From: Chrysoporthe austroafricana
Taxonomy: Eukaryota; Ascomycota; Sordariomycetes; Diaporthales; Cryphonectriaceae
Reading direction: 5' to 3'
NCBI GenBank assembly: GCA_001051155.2
Contig: JYIP02000010.1
Coordinates: 1,240,001 to 1,304,000, forward strand
Length of the DNA stretch: 64,000 nucleotides
Shown: positions 38,024 through 49,372 of the stretch, piece by piece
How positions within the stretch are numbered: position 1 is the first letter of the stretch
Layout of the letters: each line of letters starts with the position of its first letter
Notes under the pieces: generated by a model
Seen by the model: only the letters and a program-made list of their open reading frames with translations
The model's database searches: none
Told to the model about the DNA's origin: nothing
Position numbers and translations under genes: made by a program

Positions 38024-38719
38024 TTTTTTCTTGACACGACTGGTCCGACAAAGAGGAAATAGTAGAACGATAGCGTCAGCCACGGCCTTCTCCCTTTGGG
38101 AAAAGAAACAGAAGTATGATGTGAAGAAGCGACGTGGGGATGCCCCTCCCCGCTAGGAGAGGAAAGGATTCGCGCCCTGTGGGGCTCGGCTGCAAGGGGG
38201 GAGTAGAATCTGCTAGTCATGGCAGGACCTGATAGACGATTTCTACTGTGCAATGGCACATGGCAGCACCTTACTGAGTAGTTACCTACAACACTCTTGC
38301 CACCAGTGAAACTCTAATATAATATCAGACTTTTGGGCGGTCCGACGGCAAGCATGGACGCACACTTTAATTACCATGTCCCCAAGTGTGTCTCTCTACA
38401 TTACAAAGCCCGATAGAGTATAACTCATAAATATGACACGACGTACAGCCATCGGAGACATTTCTTTCACCACCTTTTCTACGACGGCTACATATGCTAT
38501 ACAGATTGCAGAACCGGAGTCAAACGTATTCGAGTAATTAGGAGCTGGGGGCTTGAAATAAAACTTGCCCGTTGGGAGTACTTTGATCATGACCAAAGTA
38601 AGCTGAGAGAGAAGAAGAAGAAAAATACACATGAGTAAAGAACAAAATAGATTTATTTGATGAGTATCTTTAGCCGTGGTGGCAGAAGCGTACACATAAC
38701 CCCCTCAGTACTGTATGCA
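38024..38719. other. Intergenic region between SDR 3' end and regulator start
   Basis: Contains the regulator promoter (38,024 rightward) and the SDR 3' region. ORFs here are short and overlap in several frames. No gene supported. Confidence 0.5.
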
Positions 38720-39811
38720 CTACGATGTAGCAGCAGGGTGCTTCCAGGAACTCGCACCGCCATCAACCAACAGATCCTGGCCTGTGTACCAACTGCTCGC
38801 CTGGCTACACAGGAACAGCATGCACCCTTTCAGCTCTTCCGGGTTTCCAACTCTTCCAAACATTGTCTCCTGTTCCACCTGTTTGGCAAATGCAGGAGTC
38901 TCAGCTGCGACCTTCTTGTACATGTCTGTTCGCATCGGTCCCGGGGAGAGCGAGTTCACGCGGATACCGTAGGGGGCGAGTTCCATAGCCATTGGCTTCA
39001 CGAGGCCACGGATGGCAGCCTTGGAAGCCGAGTAGACGCTGATATTCTGGACGACGGTGGGGATATGTGAGGCGACACTGGCGATGAAGACAATGGAGCC
39101 CGTTGATGTCTCTTGGCCTGGGGTAGCAGCGCCTAGACGCTCGCGCTTACGCACCATGGCGTTGGCACAAGCTTGTGCGACGAGAAAAGAGCCGACGAAC
39201 TAGGAATGGGAATCAGTACTCGCACATCTTACAGAGCTGCCCTTGAAGAATAACACTTTCCGGAGAACAAGGGGGAGAGGGACGCGATGTCTCACATTGA
39301 CGCCAAATGTCGAGCTTAGATTTTTGTCCGTAGAGGTCAAGAACGGCTCATCTGTCACGACGCCAGCCGCGTTCACACTACAGACATGATCATGGTCAGT
39401 TCAAGTGGAAATGCAATGAAAAGAAAGAAAGTTGCCCTCCTCGAGAAGGCCCAGGGAAGAAATGACTGACTTGATGTCGACACTGCCAAATTCCTGCTCG
39501 ATTTGGTTGATGGTAGCAGTGACCTGCTCACGGTTGGTGACATCAGTCTTGTAAAATTCGACCTTGACGCCGTACTTGTTCCGGAGCTTGTCTAAATTTT
39601 CGCCGGGAGAGCCCACATCTAGCACAGCGATGTTGGCTCCCGCCTCGGCCAGCACGTCAGCAAAGGCCAAACCAAGGCCCCGGGCTGCGCCAGTGAGGAC
39701 TCCTGTCTTTTTTTTGACTGAGAACTAAGGGTGAAATGTAAAGTCAGCAGGCACGTCTCACGCTGTGTGGCGTTAGAATTGGGTGTGAGGGCGGATTAAT
39801 ACCTGCTCCAT
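38720..39811 (-). CDS. Short-chain dehydrogenase/reductase (SDR), 4 exons
   Basis: Model: 39811-39803, 39724-39471, 39377-39296, 39199-38720; introns 78, 93 and 96 nt, phases consistent; 274 aa. The first exon codes only MEQ. Classical SDR features: TGAARGLG (res 14-21, Rossmann glycine loop), Asp39 at the end of the second beta strand (favours NAD(H)), NAAG (90-93), and the catalytic tetrad Asn115, Ser156, Tyr171, Lys175 (YSASK). PGPMRTDM (201-208) follows, and VDGGAS lies near the C-terminus. The length is typical. It resembles polyol/ketose-type SDRs, but the substrate cannot be read from the sequence. It is divergent from the Gfo/Idh/MocA gene with a 687-bp shared promoter, which suggests co-regulation. 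Confidence 0.9.
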
Positions 39812-40498
39812 TGCGACTCAAAAATCAGTTAGTCTTTTTAGTTTTCTAGGCTCACTCCAGTAACAGCAATCACCGTTACCAGAAATCCCGCAGTGAAACA
39901 CAGAAATGTCTTTATATAAGCCCTTTTGCTGGAGAAAAAAAAAAGTTGTTATGCTTGAACGGCATTCTCTATATCACGCTCACGCAAGCCTGCTCTATAT
40001 CCTTGGGGTTGAGAGTGCACCGTTGCTGACTTTCTCCACATGCGAACACCTCGGGGGGCCTCCCTCGGAGTGGGGCCGACATCATGAGCTCTAACTCTAT
40101 AAGGCATCGGATACACAGCGCCTATAGGCCAAGGTTTGGGCCCCTAAGTAGTCAGGCAATCACATAGTAGATTTCAGTGAGCCAGCGGTGCTGTGCTGAC
40201 CCAATGCTACTTCCTAACCCATTGCCGAAACTTGCCTCTTGTGTTGGGATATGGTCATGCGAATCCATGGCGTAATACCCCTCGGGATCTCCTCGGACTC
40301 TCCTCCGTCAATGACTTTGAAGTACACGCGCTCATTGTATTCGGAACTAGAGCTCGGAGTGATAAGTATTTATACACACCAGCACATGCGCCGAGACGGT
40401 AATACGATGGATGTAAAGGCATAATATCTCGTCACCACAGCTAACTCTCTCTCAAACAGACTTACAACTTTTTTTTACTTAATAGCTCTTGCTTGACT
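39812..40498. promoter_or_regulatory. Divergent promoter of SDR and Gfo/Idh/MocA genes
   Basis: TATA-like boxes face both ways: CTTATATAAAG on the minus strand (39,911-39,921), about 100 bases before the SDR ATG, and TATTTATA (40,367-40,374), about 125 bases before the other ATG. Two inverted CGG pairs, CGG-N7-CCG (40,066-40,078) and CGG-N8-CCG (40,294-40,307), have the form bound by Zn2Cys6 dimers. Function is inferred. Confidence 0.45.
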
Positions 40499-41653
40499 AT
40501 GGCGGACTCTAAATTCCACTGCCGTTGGGCCTTGCTGGGCCTCTCCAGCATCGCCACCACTTTCGTTGAAGACCTCTTGCTACGCCGCGATGAAAGCGAC
40601 CCCATAACAAATCAGATCGCCTGCGTCTCCACAACTGGCACGGTCGAGCGAGCACAGAAATGGCTCCAGGACTGTAAAGCCCCAAATGCCCAGGATGTTA
40701 CCATATTCAAATCGGCTGACGACATGCTCCAGACGGGCAACTTCGATATCGTCTACATCTCCACCCCACATCCCCTACATTACCAGGAGACGTTGGTAGC
40801 CCTACAGAACAGGCGGAACGTGTTGGTCGAGAAGCCTGCGACGATGAATAAGCTTCAGTTCCAGAGACTGGCAGATGAGGCAAAAAAGGCAAACGTTGTG
40901 CTCATGGAGGCGATGTGGACACGATACCTCCCTGCTGTATTACATCTGCAGCGCGAGGTCCTTCCGAGGCTTGGTAGCGTCAAGCGTGTCTTCTCGGACT
41001 TATCCGTCCCCATCGTCTCCAAGGACATGCCTATTACCTCTAGGCTCCTTGACAAGAAGGCTGGGGCAGGCGCGCTGTTGGACATGGGAGTCTACGCGCT
41101 TACTTGGGCGGACATTGCATTTGGCGGTTCCGACAAGGCCACGGTAGCATTTGCGGAGACGGTTCCGTACAATACTGGCAAAGAATTTATCGACGACATC
41201 AATACGATTGTACTCACTAATTCCGACAATAACGGTGCCGTCGCTATCGTCACCACCAGCCTGACTCTAGCCGGGTCCACAAAGGGTGCCGACAAACTGG
41301 CCGTGAAGAAGGTTGCACCAAGCGTGCGCATTGAGGGCACTAATGGGCAGGTGTCTGTCCCATTCCCCCTGATTAGACCTCAGGAACTGCAGGTAGAGTG
41401 GTATGAGGATAAATACCTCGATGCGTCCGGGTCCGAGGCTCGCGAGGTCATCTCAATGCCAGTAGAGCGCGGATGGGGCCTCTGGTACCAGGCGGACGTG
41501 ATTGCAAAGGCGGTGAGAGACCGAAAGCGAGGAGGGGCTACAGCTTCCGGCATGGTCATTGGCGAGGAGGAAAGCTTGCGTGTCCTGGGCTGGATGGATA
41601 CTGCAAGGCAGATGGCTCACATCTCGTACGACAAGGAGTCTGAGGCGGTCTAG
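40499..41653 (+). CDS. Gfo/Idh/MocA family NAD(P)-dependent sugar oxidoreductase
   Basis: Intronless, 384 aa from the ATG at 40,499 (an in-frame TTG six bases earlier is not a eukaryotic start). The N-terminal Rossmann half starts WALLGLSSIA (res 10-19), with Ser where many relatives have the second loop Gly. VEKPAT with Glu111-Lys112-Pro113 is the family hallmark, Lys being catalytic. MEAMWTRYLP (136-145) and GALLDMGVYAL (191-201) are typical of the dimeric dihydrodiol dehydrogenase/fungal NADP D-xylose dehydrogenase branch. Bacterial levoglucosan dehydrogenase is also in this superfamily. It probably oxidises a pyranose or anhydrosugar in the cytosol. It is divergent from the SDR gene and followed by the sugar transporter on the same strand. 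Confidence 0.9.
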   Translation: MADSKFHCRWALLGLSSIATTFVEDLLLRRDESDPITNQIACVSTTGTVERAQKWLQDCKAPNAQDVTIFKSADDMLQTGNFDIVYISTPHPLHYQETLVALQNRRNVLVEKPATMNKLQFQRLADEAKKANVVLMEAMWTRYLPAVLHLQREVLPRLGSVKRVFSDLSVPIVSKDMPITSRLLDKKAGAGALLDMGVYALTWADIAFGGSDKATVAFAETVPYNTGKEFIDDINTIVLTNSDNNGAVAIVTTSLTLAGSTKGADKLAVKKVAPSVRIEGTNGQVSVPFPLIRPQELQVEWYEDKYLDASGSEAREVISMPVERGWGLWYQADVIAKAVRDRKRGGATASGMVIGEEESLRVLGWMDTARQMAHISYDKESEAV

Positions 41654-42259
41654 AACTAAGTACTGTAGACACTACCATTTCAAATACGGCTCTTACATTC
41701 TATCCCATGTCTAGTAGCACTCAAACAGTTAGACTCGTGAATATAGGTACGAACGCTACATTGATGGGATGCTCACGTGGACATCCCTTCGTCTCGACGT
41801 TATGCATTCGACATGGACTTGGGCTATGTCATGCAAGCCTGGTTGAATCCCGGACCACGAGTACCTCTGACCAAGGATTACCGTCGCTTCCCAGCCACAA
41901 GTGCTTTCAGGGTCTCGCTTAGCTATGGTACCAAGTATCGGGGTGCTCCGAGATGTACCTCGGACACCGCTCCGATCTACAAATGGGCCTTGTTCCCGTT
42001 TATTTCAGACCAATCCACCCAGGCATCACTCCTCACAAAATATGGAGACCAAAAATTAGGAAATCTGGGGTCTGGAGTCTGGAGTCTGGGGTATGGGGAA
42101 TGGGGAATGAGGTACATATTGTTATATTGCGACTCTCCCCGTGCTCTGGCGAAGTCTGTAAGAATACAGCCACAGCTTAGCCATAATCTGCGAGGAGATT
42201 ATCCAGCACCAGAACTTCTAGATCAGAATCAGCAACCCCGGAGGTGGGACAGGACCATC
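41654..42259. other. Intergenic region and transporter promoter
   Basis: An open frame from 41,777 runs into the transporter, but its first 161 codons do not look like a transporter N-terminus. The region is read as promoter and 5' UTR. It contains the heptamer array described separately. Confidence 0.55.
42064..42112 (+). repeat. Seven-unit heptamer array with CreA-like hexamers
   Basis: Seven 7-bp units in a row: TCTGGGG, TCTGGAG, TCTGGAG, TCTGGGG, TATGGGG, AATGGGG, AATGAGG. The first four contain CTGGRG, which fits the CreA/Mig1 consensus SYGGRG exactly. It lies about 150 bases before the transporter ATG. Confidence 0.85.
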
Positions 42260-44207
42260 ATGGGAACCAAGCAGCCCTACTTTGGCCTTCGAGGCACCAA
42301 ACTCAATGTCGCCATTGCCGCAGTGGCGGGCTTCGATATGCTGTACGTGTTTCTGCCCAGCCTTTGTCCCGTAGCTACACTGATGCCTATGGACATTGAT
42401 AGTCTCTTCGGTTTCGACCAAGGTGTTATCGGGGGACTTCTGACATTGGACTCCTTTACCAAGACCTTCCCGGAGATATGCACCACAAAGGCGTGCACGG
42501 CTGAAATGACGCCAGCGGAGGCGAACCACCAGTCCATCATTCAAGGTGAGATGGTTAACGTCTCCCCCTTGGAAACATGATAATTTCCCCCTACGACACA
42601 CACACAAACTTATCGCAACTAGGCGTCTCTGTTTCATCATATAACCTTGGTTGTTTCTTGGGCGCTCTCCTTACCATCTTTGCGGGCAATAAACTCGGAC
42701 GCAGAAAATGCATTCTGTTAGGGTCGGCGATCATGGCCATTGGAGCTATCCTGCAGTGCTCCGCGTTCTCTCTCGCCCAGCTGATTATCGGGAGAGTCAT
42801 TTGTGGTATCGGAAACGGCATCAACACCTCGACTGTTCCTATCTGGCAGTCGGAATGTTCCAAGACGCATCGCCGCGGGCAGACTGTCATGGCAGAGCTG
42901 TGCATTGTCGTAGGTGGTGTCGCACTCAGCTACTGGCTCGATTTTGGCTTCTCTTATCTCGAGCCGTCGACTGCCGCGTGGCGTATTCCTATCGCCCTCC
43001 AGCTGATCTTCACAATCTTCGTCCTCACCACTGTCATGGCCATGCCCGAATCACCCCGATGGTTAGTTCTTCAAGAACGGGACGACGAAGCAGCATCGGT
43101 CCTTGGCATGATATACGATCTTCCTGTCAATGATCACTACGTTGCCACAGAACTCGAGGCTATTCGGGTCACAGTGCGTACCTCGACCCAGGGAAGCTTC
43201 CGAGACCTGATTACCATGGGCAAGAAGAAGAACCTTCAGCGAACCTTGCTGGCATATGGTACGTTTTGAGCTAGCAGGCATATATTGAAACGCGAATCGC
43301 TTACAAACCCCTCGCAAAACAGGCATTCAAGTTCTCCAACAAGTGACTGGAATCAATCTGATCAGTACGTACACTACAAGAACCCTCACTCAATCAGCAT
43401 TGAAATTGAAGGGCGGGCTGCTAAGACATCTGGGATGACAGCGTACTATGCAGCGACCATTTACGAGAACGAGATTGGTTTATCGGGCTTTATGTCTCGA
43501 ATCCTCGCTGCGTGTAATGGAACCGAATACTGGCTTGCTACCATTCCCGCAATTTTCCTCGTGGAGAAGCTCGGACGCCGCCCTTTGCTTCTCACTGGCT
43601 CGGTTGGAATGGCTCTGTCCATGACCGTCCTCGCCGTTAGCACGAGCATCGATGGTGTGGGTCCTGGTATTTGCGCTGCAGTCTTCCTCTTCGTATTCAA
43701 CACCTTCTTTGCGTTGGGTTGGTGCGGTCTGCCCTGGCTGATCCCAGCCGAGCTTGTTCCTTTGGAGATTAGAGCTCAGGCGAACGCGCTCTCGACGTCG
43801 GCCAACTGGATCTTTAACTTCATGGTGGTACGTGGATGCTTGTTGTGGAAACACATGCTGAGTATGTGTTCCGTGCTAAGTCCTTCGGATAGGTCATGAT
43901 CACGCCTGTGGCTTTCGCCTCGATTGGCTGGCGGACATACATCATCTTTGCCGTCATCAACGCTGTCTCGGCGCCAATCATCTACTTCTGCTACCCCGAG
44001 ACGGCATGCCGATCGCTGGAGGAGATGGACATCATCTTTGCGAAGTCCAGTGGTGTATACAGCGCTGTACACACAGCAAAGTCTGAACCCAGACACTATG
44101 GGAGACGCGGAGAAGTACTGCGTGACCTGTTGCCGGACGCGTGTGGACAAGGCACGGAGGACATAAAGGAATCCACCTGTGTTGAGATGTTGGAGAAGAA
44201 GCCTTAG
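42260..44207 (+). CDS. MFS sugar (hexose-type) transporter, 6 exons
   Basis: Model: 42260-42342, 42403-42545, 42623-43258, 43323-43364, 43442-43827, 43893-44207; introns 60, 77, 64, 77 and 65 nt; 534 aa, usual for the family. Plasma-membrane symporter or facilitator with 12 expected TM helices. Signatures in order: YFGLRGTKL start, GFDQGVIGG in TM1, NKLGRRK after TM2, GRVICGIGNG in TM4, PESPRWL before the central loop, QQVTGINLITYY in TM7, EKLGRRP after TM8, and PETACRSLEEMD near the C-terminus. All intron phases agree; the first intron is recognised because its removal restores the conserved FDMLLFGFDQG. Substrate specificity is not readable. It is the import step for the cluster. Confidence 0.93.
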
Positions 44208-44880
44208 ACTGGTAGACTGCCTTGGTGGAAGTGCGTGTCATTCCCTGAAGCACAACCTCTATACCAGTAATATGGTCCTTAAAGACGAAGAAGCGAGCAC
44301 GGAGATAAGTGTATCTTGCTGGAAGGCAATCTACAAATGCTAAAGCCCAACGCAAGGTTGCCAGCCCTAGGCAAAGCTTCGAGAGCTCAGATTGCCAGGG
44401 CACTGCCGATATAGCGAAAATCGCGAGCGATTTCGAGCTCAAGAACTGAATAGCGCCTGGCCTGCCAAATAATGCGGGCCGAAACTACGCGCCGCTTACG
44501 GTATCCCGCGGTTTTCACCAGCCCGTATTCGCAAGCGCTATTCTAGTTCTCTCGCTATATACGCCTCTGGTCTGGCCGGTATGGAGGCTGGAAGGCTGGC
44601 TGGGCTGGAAGGCTGGCTGGCGTGAAAGGATAGCCAGTCTGGCCAGTAGAGGCTCCTTTTTGAGCGGCTTAATTTCTAGCATTTATCTATAAATAGTGCT
44701 TAGATAGAAGATTCTTTTGCGCTAAGCATATAGACAGACGGCTTGCTGGCCTGGAAGGCTTGTCGGCCTATCCTTAAGTAAAAGTGTCCTCAAGGTAGAG
44801 GACAGTTTTTTTGCATGGGCAAAAATTTGGCACTAATAAAAACCGGGGGTAGAGGATCGTTTTAAAATTATACAAACTGT
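44208..44880. other. GC-balanced intergenic end of the island
   Basis: No ORF with recognisable product. Contains a short minisatellite (44,585-44,621) and GGCCTGGAAGGC-type segments again near 44,749. The AT-rich compartment begins abruptly close to 44,880. Confidence 0.5.
44585..44621 (+). repeat. Two-copy 17-bp minisatellite
   Basis: GGCTGGAAGGCTGGCTG occurs twice head to tail, with a partial third copy. Confidence 0.7.
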
Positions 44881-45120
44881 ACTCAACCCGTTTTTCAAAA
44901 TATTTGCATCGCTTCAATTCGATCTCTTATCTATCCAATATAGTCTATAATATATCTAAATATAAGAATTATATAACGTTTAAGAGGATCGCAATTGCAA
45001 ATCCTAAGTTTTTATTCAGAAGATTAATAAGGCAAGCCTTACTTTTTGAAATAATTAATCAAAACGAAACGGGTTTTATATTAATCTTAATTCGGAATTC
45101 TAATTAAATAATTAACAAAT
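44780..45120 (+). mobile_element. Possible pogo/mariner-type remnant
   Basis: GTCCTC-N6-GAGGAC (44,788-44,805) and a second GTAGAGGA-type motif near 44,850 could be terminal-repeat sequence. The short open frame 44,904-45,107 contains a helix-turn-helix-like stretch. No DDE domain or second terminus is found, so this is tentative. Confidence 0.2.
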
Positions 45121-48100
45121 TAAAGAACTTTCTATATTATTCTTAACCCGTTCGCATTTCTAATTAGAAAATAAATTAGTAAAATAGATAAGAAAAAAAG
45201 TTAAAACTTGCTATCCTTTCAAATTCCTTTTTCTATATATCGTAAATATTTATTTCAAATATAATTAATTAAATCTATTTATTTATTTTTCATTTTTAAT
45301 TATATATTATAATATATAAAGAATGCTATTTTAGTATTTTAGCAAACGAAATTTTAACGCATTTAGCTATTTTATATTATTAAATGCTAAAAAAATAACG
45401 ATAATTTATTGCTTATATTATTTAAAATTTATTTAGCATTTATTATATGCAATAAAATTTGCAAGATTTCCGATTTCCAAATCCGTTAAGCAATTTTATT
45501 CCATTTTTCAGTAATATCCAAATAAATAGTTTTGCTTGCTAAGAATGCTATTTTATTAGCTAGCAATATAATAAAATGCGAGATTATTATTGCATTTCGT
45601 ATAAATGGATTAATTCCTGTATAAATGGCTATTTGTTTGCTTATAAAGCTATTTTCTTAATCCTTTAGCAAATGCAAATATGCTATTAATAGCTTTTTCC
45701 GAATTAATAGGCTAGCAAATAGTTCGAAATAAAATAGCAAAGCAGTATTGCAAAAAACGGGCATAATAGCAAAGAACTTCCGAAATAGCAAATTATCGCA
45801 TTTTTTTGCCAAATATAATAAATATTTATTAATCAAATAGATAAGCAAATCCAAAAAAAGAATAAGCAATTAAAGCTTAATTTATAGCTTTGCAAAATAA
45901 GCTGGGCTACTTATTTGTAAAGTTTCAATTTAATTAAAACTAGAGATTTCGTTATATTAATTTAAGAAAACGAACTAGTTTTATAAGCTATATAAAATAA
46001 CTTTTAGCGGAATGTTTAATAAGTATAAAATATAGCGATCGCTATTATTATTAGTTATTTTATCTTTTTCGAGGTTAATTGGAAAGATAAGCATACGAAA
46101 CCCAAGCGGCCGTTCGATAGCCAATTCGAATTTAGCTTATAAAAGCAATATTTAAATATTTAATGCCAAATTATCAATTATATCGTACAAACCCAAGCTA
46201 TCTTATTTGATTAATAGTTAGAATATCGATTAATAACCGTATAAAGCTATTTATATTAATAGCTTTTATATTAAGCCGAAAGCATTTTAATACGCTCGTA
46301 TATAAATATTCTATCGCAATATAATTAAGCTTATTTGGATTTTACAATTCAGTTTCTCGATTATCCGTTTCAAGATATTAAATATTATAGCGCTTTCTTA
46401 AATGCTTTAGCCATTCTTAGCATTTGAAATAATAGCGGCTAAATAATGCTATTCGATTATATTAATATTTATTCTGCTATAATTAAAATAGCTTAAATGC
46501 TCGTTATTTCGCAAAATTATTTCGAATGCGAAAACGAGATTGTAATAAAACGGGCCGAAACTAATATAGCAATTTCCGAATAATAAGCAAAAAAGCAATA
46601 CTATAAGCTTTTCAAAATTATTTAAGTTAAAGTTTATCGGTATATAATAATTATTAGCTTTAAAATTAAACTAATACTATTCGATTGGATTTACGAAATA
46701 TATTTATATAATTTAAAAATCCGATATATATTTGTAATGCAAAGCAAAGTCGAATAGCAAAAAAATCGGATTTTTTATTATAGCATACAAGTTTCGTTTA
46801 TTCAGATTTCCGATATAGCTTATAGCTTATTAAGCTTAGTATAATAAAGCTTTGCTGAAATGCTCGAAATTCCGGATTTGAATATCTTGCTGCTTATCGA
46901 TTAGCTTTCGATCGAAAATAATTATTACGAAAACCAAATCGGCTATTCGTTCTTTACTAATTATCGAAACCAATAGCTTTTTAATTGTTAAGAATAGCTA
47001 TTATATTATATTTTTGCTTATACAGAATTATATACCGGTTAGTTCGAATAAGGCTTGCAATAAATCCGGATTCGTACTTTTTGCTAATTCCGCTATCGGG
47101 CAGAGAAATTTTGCAAGCAAATTCTAATTTTGATATACTTTACTAGAAAGCAGCTAGTACGGATTCTTAAGATCTTAATTTTCCGATTAGAGAATTCGGC
47201 ATACGGAAATATCTGTAATCTCTTTATTTATAGCAAGCTTATTTATTTTATAATTTTATATTATAAAGGGTATTAAGCAGCAATATAGTTTAAAATTATT
47301 TATTATTATTTATTATACGAAATCGGGGCTTTTATTATTTAATATTTCTAGCTTGCTTTTCCTTTCTAATAGCAAATTGAAAGGCTTTTAAGCGTTAGTT
47401 AAGTACGAAATCCGTTTTTCTGAGCCGAATCTGTCTTAATATTAATATAATAAGAAGAAAAGCCGGATTCGGAATAAGCAATTCGAAATGCATAGCTATA
47501 GCTTTCGGATCGGATATAGCGCTTTTTCTAGCAATATACGCTATAGCTATTAAGTTTTAAAATTACTATTAGCGCTTAGCAGTATATAGCGATTGCTATT
47601 GCTCGCTAATATTAAGGAAAAATTTATAATAGCTATAAGCAAGAATAATAGAAAAATAATGAAAATAATTTAATTAATAACGAAAAAGCGAATTATATTT
47701 TAGATTTATAAGCCGGGCATAATATTATAATAGCTTATATAGTATACGGAAAAGAGTTATAGCAAAGACGATTCGAATTCGCTTTCTGAAAAGATTAATT
47801 TCGAATAGCTAGCACTTAATAGTATCGTTTTTTCGGCTTCCGAAGCTGTTATAGCTATTAAGTTCTTTCCAAGCGGAAAAGAGAGATTTTCGAAAGAGAA
47901 TTCGAATAAAGCTAGCTGCAGCGCTTCTGGCAGCTTTACGAAACCGACTTTTCCAGCCAGTTACAGCAAATAATAAAAGAATAAGCGCATTTCCGAAACG
48001 GCCAAAAAGCTATATTTAGGGCAATTATACGAGACGAAATGCTTATCTTGCAAATTGCCAGGATTAATAGCAAAAAAGCTCTTTCTTTCTTACTTTCAGC

Positions 48101-48763
48101 TTATTGCTTGTTTCAAAGCATTTCGATTATTATTTTTCCGATTATTGCATTATAAAGCGACTTAATCCGAAAATGCTAAGCATATTAAATCGATACGCAT
48201 ATTTAAGCCAGATTTATAACTAATTGTATTGCAATTATTATTTTTATTATATTTAAATCTGCTATTATATAGCAATTTCGTATTTTTATTAACCGGTTCC
48301 GGATTTGCAAGCAATTAAATTGGGTAATTATAGATAAATGCTATATTTCTTTCGATATTAAAAACGGCTTTTAGCTTAAAGTATAAGAATTCGGAGCGAT
48401 TATTGCAGCTTATAGCGTATAGCATATTTTTTTAATAGCTATACTGCTTTTTCGAAATGAACTTTCGTTTTTCCGTATAATACAAATTTTTCGCCCTATT
48501 ATTTTCCGGATAGCTATAATTCGAAAGAATATTAGCTATCGAATATATAAAGTTGCGTCCGATTAAATCGAAACTTCTATTCGCAAAGCAATCGTGCCGA
48601 TCTTAATATATTAAAACAAAAGCAAAGCGATTATTTATAGCAGAACTATCCAGTATATCGAAAGGTTCGGAACTGCTTTGAGCTATAAGATATATTATAG
48701 CAAAATAGCTAATATATTTAGCAAGCTTATTATTATTTAGAAATAAATAGAAAATAAGCGTAT

Positions 48764-49176
48764 TGTTATAAACGCTGCAGTAAATCCTAAGACGTACTAT
48801 AGAGTTAAGGGGTTTATACTAATAAGAGCGGTACCAAATACGGGTCTTAAGCTTCAGGACAAGTTTACTTATATATCGCAATATTCATAAGCCAATACGG
48901 CTATCAATAGTAGGGTCCAATTGATACTTAGATTAATAACTGAAGAACTATCTATCTATCCGGCTAGTAATTCTCCTAGCCTTATATATCTAATCTTTTA
49001 ATCCTTAGCTTATAGTTGCTTACTGGAACTTGCTGCTACTTACCGAATCCCGGTAAGCTAGGCTAAGCCCTAATAACCCTAACCCTAGGTTACGTAATCT
49101 TTGCGGGATATGCTTCTTTATTATCTGGCCTAAGTTCTGTTTGGGGTTTCTTTCGTTTGCATATTAATTCATAATA
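48764..49176 (-). repeat. A-3 3' LTR
   Basis: Plus-strand ends TGTTATAAACGC and ATTCATAATA. Contains CCCTAATAACCCTAACCCTA near 49,068. Confidence 0.92.
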
Positions 49177-49372
49177 TTATCCCCTTTCTATCGGGTATTA
49201 TCCCTAATACTATTCCGTAAATGCCTTTATATAATAATCTTTTCTTTACGCTTTTCTAATTAAGATATCCTATAGAGTTATTAAATCTTGTAATCCCGTA
49301 TTTATTCTTTTTTCCAAAAGCCTTGCCCGTTTTGAGCGATTTTCATTTATCGAGTCCCGGGAATACGAAATT

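Noticed and set aside
41777..42259. Upstream extension of the transporter frame to an ATG at 41,777
   Set aside because: The added residues do not resemble a transporter N-terminus, include the heptamer array, and the usual YFGLRG start follows the ATG at 42,260.
49068..49090. TTAGGG-like repeats as a true telomere or interstitial telomere
   Set aside because: Only about two units occur, at the same internal position of each LTR, so they are part of the LTR.
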